A stretch of 64,000 bases of DNA from contig NC_092368.1 in assembly GCF_030848805.1 (NCBI RefSeq), forward strand, positions 1,770,441 through 1,834,440, read 5' to 3'. The stretch is from Temnothorax longispinosus (taxonomy: Eukaryota; Arthropoda; Insecta; Hymenoptera; Formicidae). The notes below the pieces were generated by a model. It did not search any database and was not told where the DNA came from. It was given only the letters and a program-made list of their open reading frames with translations. Shown here one piece after another: positions 62,265 through 64,000 of this stretch. The number at the start of each line of letters is the position of its first letter. Position 1 is the stretch's first letter. A program made the position numbers and the translations under genes.

Positions 62265-63860
62265 TTACTCCTCCGGCCAAGGTTTGCCCACACCCTGCGA
62301 CGCACCCATCCTGGACGGATCTTGGCTCGGATAATGAATGGGGGTCGTTCCCGGAGGGAAGATGGGTGTCGCGGCCGCGGCGGCGGCGACAGCGGCGGCG
62401 GCGGCGGCGGCCGCAGTTGCCATTTGCGGCGGGAACATAAACTGAGGGGCGACCGGCGGCGGTGGGATCATCATCGGCGGTATCATGCCGCCGGGGGTGG
62501 GTTGCAGATTGAAGAAGTTGTTACCCATGCTTTCGGGCGGCGGTGGCGGTAAGGCGCCAGGTAAACCTGGAACAGGCTCGAGAATCTCCCTGGTCGCTTC
62601 CGCCGCGGACACGGTCTGCCTTCCCTGCGAACGGCCCCACTTTATGGTGAGCCGCCTTCCACCTAATATCAGCTTGTTGAACGTCCTTTCGGCTGCCGCC
62701 TCGGCAGCGCTTCTCTGCGTGTATTGGATGAAGGCGCACTGCTGACGCGGCACCATCGTCACCGAGCGGATTTCGCCGTACTGATAGAAATGATCGCGCA
62801 GCTGTTTCTCCGTTAGCACGTCGCCCAGATTGCCGATGTACAACGTCGTGATGGACTTGTCCTCCGGTGGGTCCAGCTTAGGCATGGCCGCTGCCCTGCG
62901 CATCAGTTTATCCGCCACCGGATCGTTGACTCCGTAATAGCGATCCTTAATGTTCTGATCTGCCAACGGGTCGTCGGGATCCGTTGGCTTCTCGTGCCGA
63001 TAAGGACATTCCTCGCCTCTCTTGCACTCGCCCTTAACCCAAAACGAACAAATGTGCGGCCTGTTCCTCTTGTAATACGGACTGGTCCTGGCCAGCTTCA
63101 TCAGCAGATCGCTAGCCGCGGCGGACTTGCCGACCGCGCCGGCCGGCGTCGTCGAGTCGATCTTTCCAATTTCGTTGTCTATGTTTTGTACATAGTACTC
63201 CTTATTTACATCCGAACGTGGTAAATCGTCCTTAATTTTCAAAGCGGCGTCGCGAACCTGAATCGGCAAGCCATACTCCAAATCCAACAGACACGTTTGA
63301 CAGACGTTCTTCAATCGACTGCACGTCTGACAGACTTCGGTCTTCTTAAATCTCATCCTCGCTCCCGGACACCATCTGAACACCGTAAACGGCCGCATAC
63401 ATATCTTGCATTCCTTACCATATCTCTCCTTTGTCTGCAAATGAATGTACATACACGAACGTTATCACGCTGATCGTGATGTGATGTAGGTTAGATTAGG
63501 TTAGGGTTAGGTTAAATGTCTACTAGTTAATGTTACCGTTCACCGCGTTAATCCGGACAACACGTGTTGCGTTACGTTGCTTCTCGCTTTGCTTTAATAA
63601 TGCTTTAATAATGTAATAATAGGCCACTCGTGTTTTACCGAGTTACTCACCATACGAATGTACGGATTGTCTCCTAAGCACGTCTGACACAGTATCGGGA
63701 ACTCCTGCGTGAGAAAAATACAAGCAAGACAGTGGTAAAAGAGAAATAAAAAATTGCCATTTTCACTGAAAATGAGAACCGTGTTAAAAAGTTGTTTTAC
63801 ACTCACCGCATCCTCCCAATTTTGTCTGTTATACGTATTGGTAGTCTTTGACGTAGCCAT
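62265..63860 (-). CDS. RBM22: RBM22 (Cwc2-type) spliceosome protein
   Basis: Three exons on the minus strand: 63860-63807, 63704-63651, 63434-62265; phases close to 425 residues. The N-terminus (MATSKTTNTYNRQNWEDAEF, PILCQTCLGDNPYIRM) and the paired Cys motifs (CKICMRPFTVFRWCPG, CQTCSRLKNVCQTCLLDL) form the family's zinc-binding module. A CCCH finger follows (CSFWVKGECKRGEECPYRH), then an RRM (TTLYIGNLGDVLTEKQLRDH, CAFIQYTQRSAAEAAAE), then a Pro/Ala-rich tail with an Ala run encoded by GCC/GCG repeats. The family contacts U6 snRNA and intron in the activated spliceosome. The third exon holds 92 percent of the protein. A TTAGG-like run occurs in the second intron. Confidence 0.96.
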
Positions 63861-64000
63861 TGCGCGTTAATCGGTTAATAACACAACTTATCTTAAAATA
63901 ATATAGAAGGAATTCATTAATGCAACACCTGCACCACTTGCAATACACATCGATACTGTATACTGTGATGTACCATACCATAAAAAATATTTCAAGATAT

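Overview
This is animal nuclear DNA. It is AT-rich, its genes are split by short GT-AG introns, and it carries many inverted-repeat elements. All protein-coding genes that can be recognised are conserved insect or metazoan genes. Small introns, high CpG promoter blocks and the gene set (spindle-E, lute, adipose, BRF1, BBS5) suggest a hymenopteran, most likely an ant; that is inference from style, not from a species marker. A 500-base N gap (58641-59140) shows it is a draft scaffold.

Layout. 1-214 (-): N-terminal exon of a type II membrane protein. 2335-4708 (+): TSG101 (ESCRT-I), eight exons, complete. 5411-5898 (-): TMEM258, a subunit of oligosaccharyltransferase. 7209-12086 (-): spindle-E, a piRNA-pathway DExH helicase, eight exons, apparently without its Tudor core. 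14060-18520 (+): PPP6R3-type SAPS subunit of protein phosphatase 6, 18 exons. 19655-20327 (-): small secreted Ser/Asn-rich protein, three exons, unrecognised. 22000-37000 is an accessory region: several MITE-like hairpins, a GC-rich block, a 5.3 kb foldback element made of 329-bp satellite units, a 2.87 kb near-perfect palindrome, and remnants of a PLP aminotransferase gene broken by the palindrome. 37234-51628 (+): BRF1 (TFIIIB), whose 9.9 kb intron contains the whole coding region of lute/BTBD6 (46633-40314, -). 53244-58294 (+): adipose/WDTC1, 13 exons. 59272-61853 (-): BBS5, complete except for one extra base. 62265-63860 (-): RBM22, a spliceosome factor.

The intact genes are unrelated housekeeping or developmental genes rather than a pathway cluster; exon phases were followed through every gene and close. 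The unusual content is repeat biology: at least eleven separate inverted-repeat elements in 64 kb, three families present twice, several inside introns. The foldback element has arms of exactly phased dimeric repeats (164+165 bp) with an AGTTC motif recurring at 31-bp spacing, and an 8-bp direct repeat at its ends.
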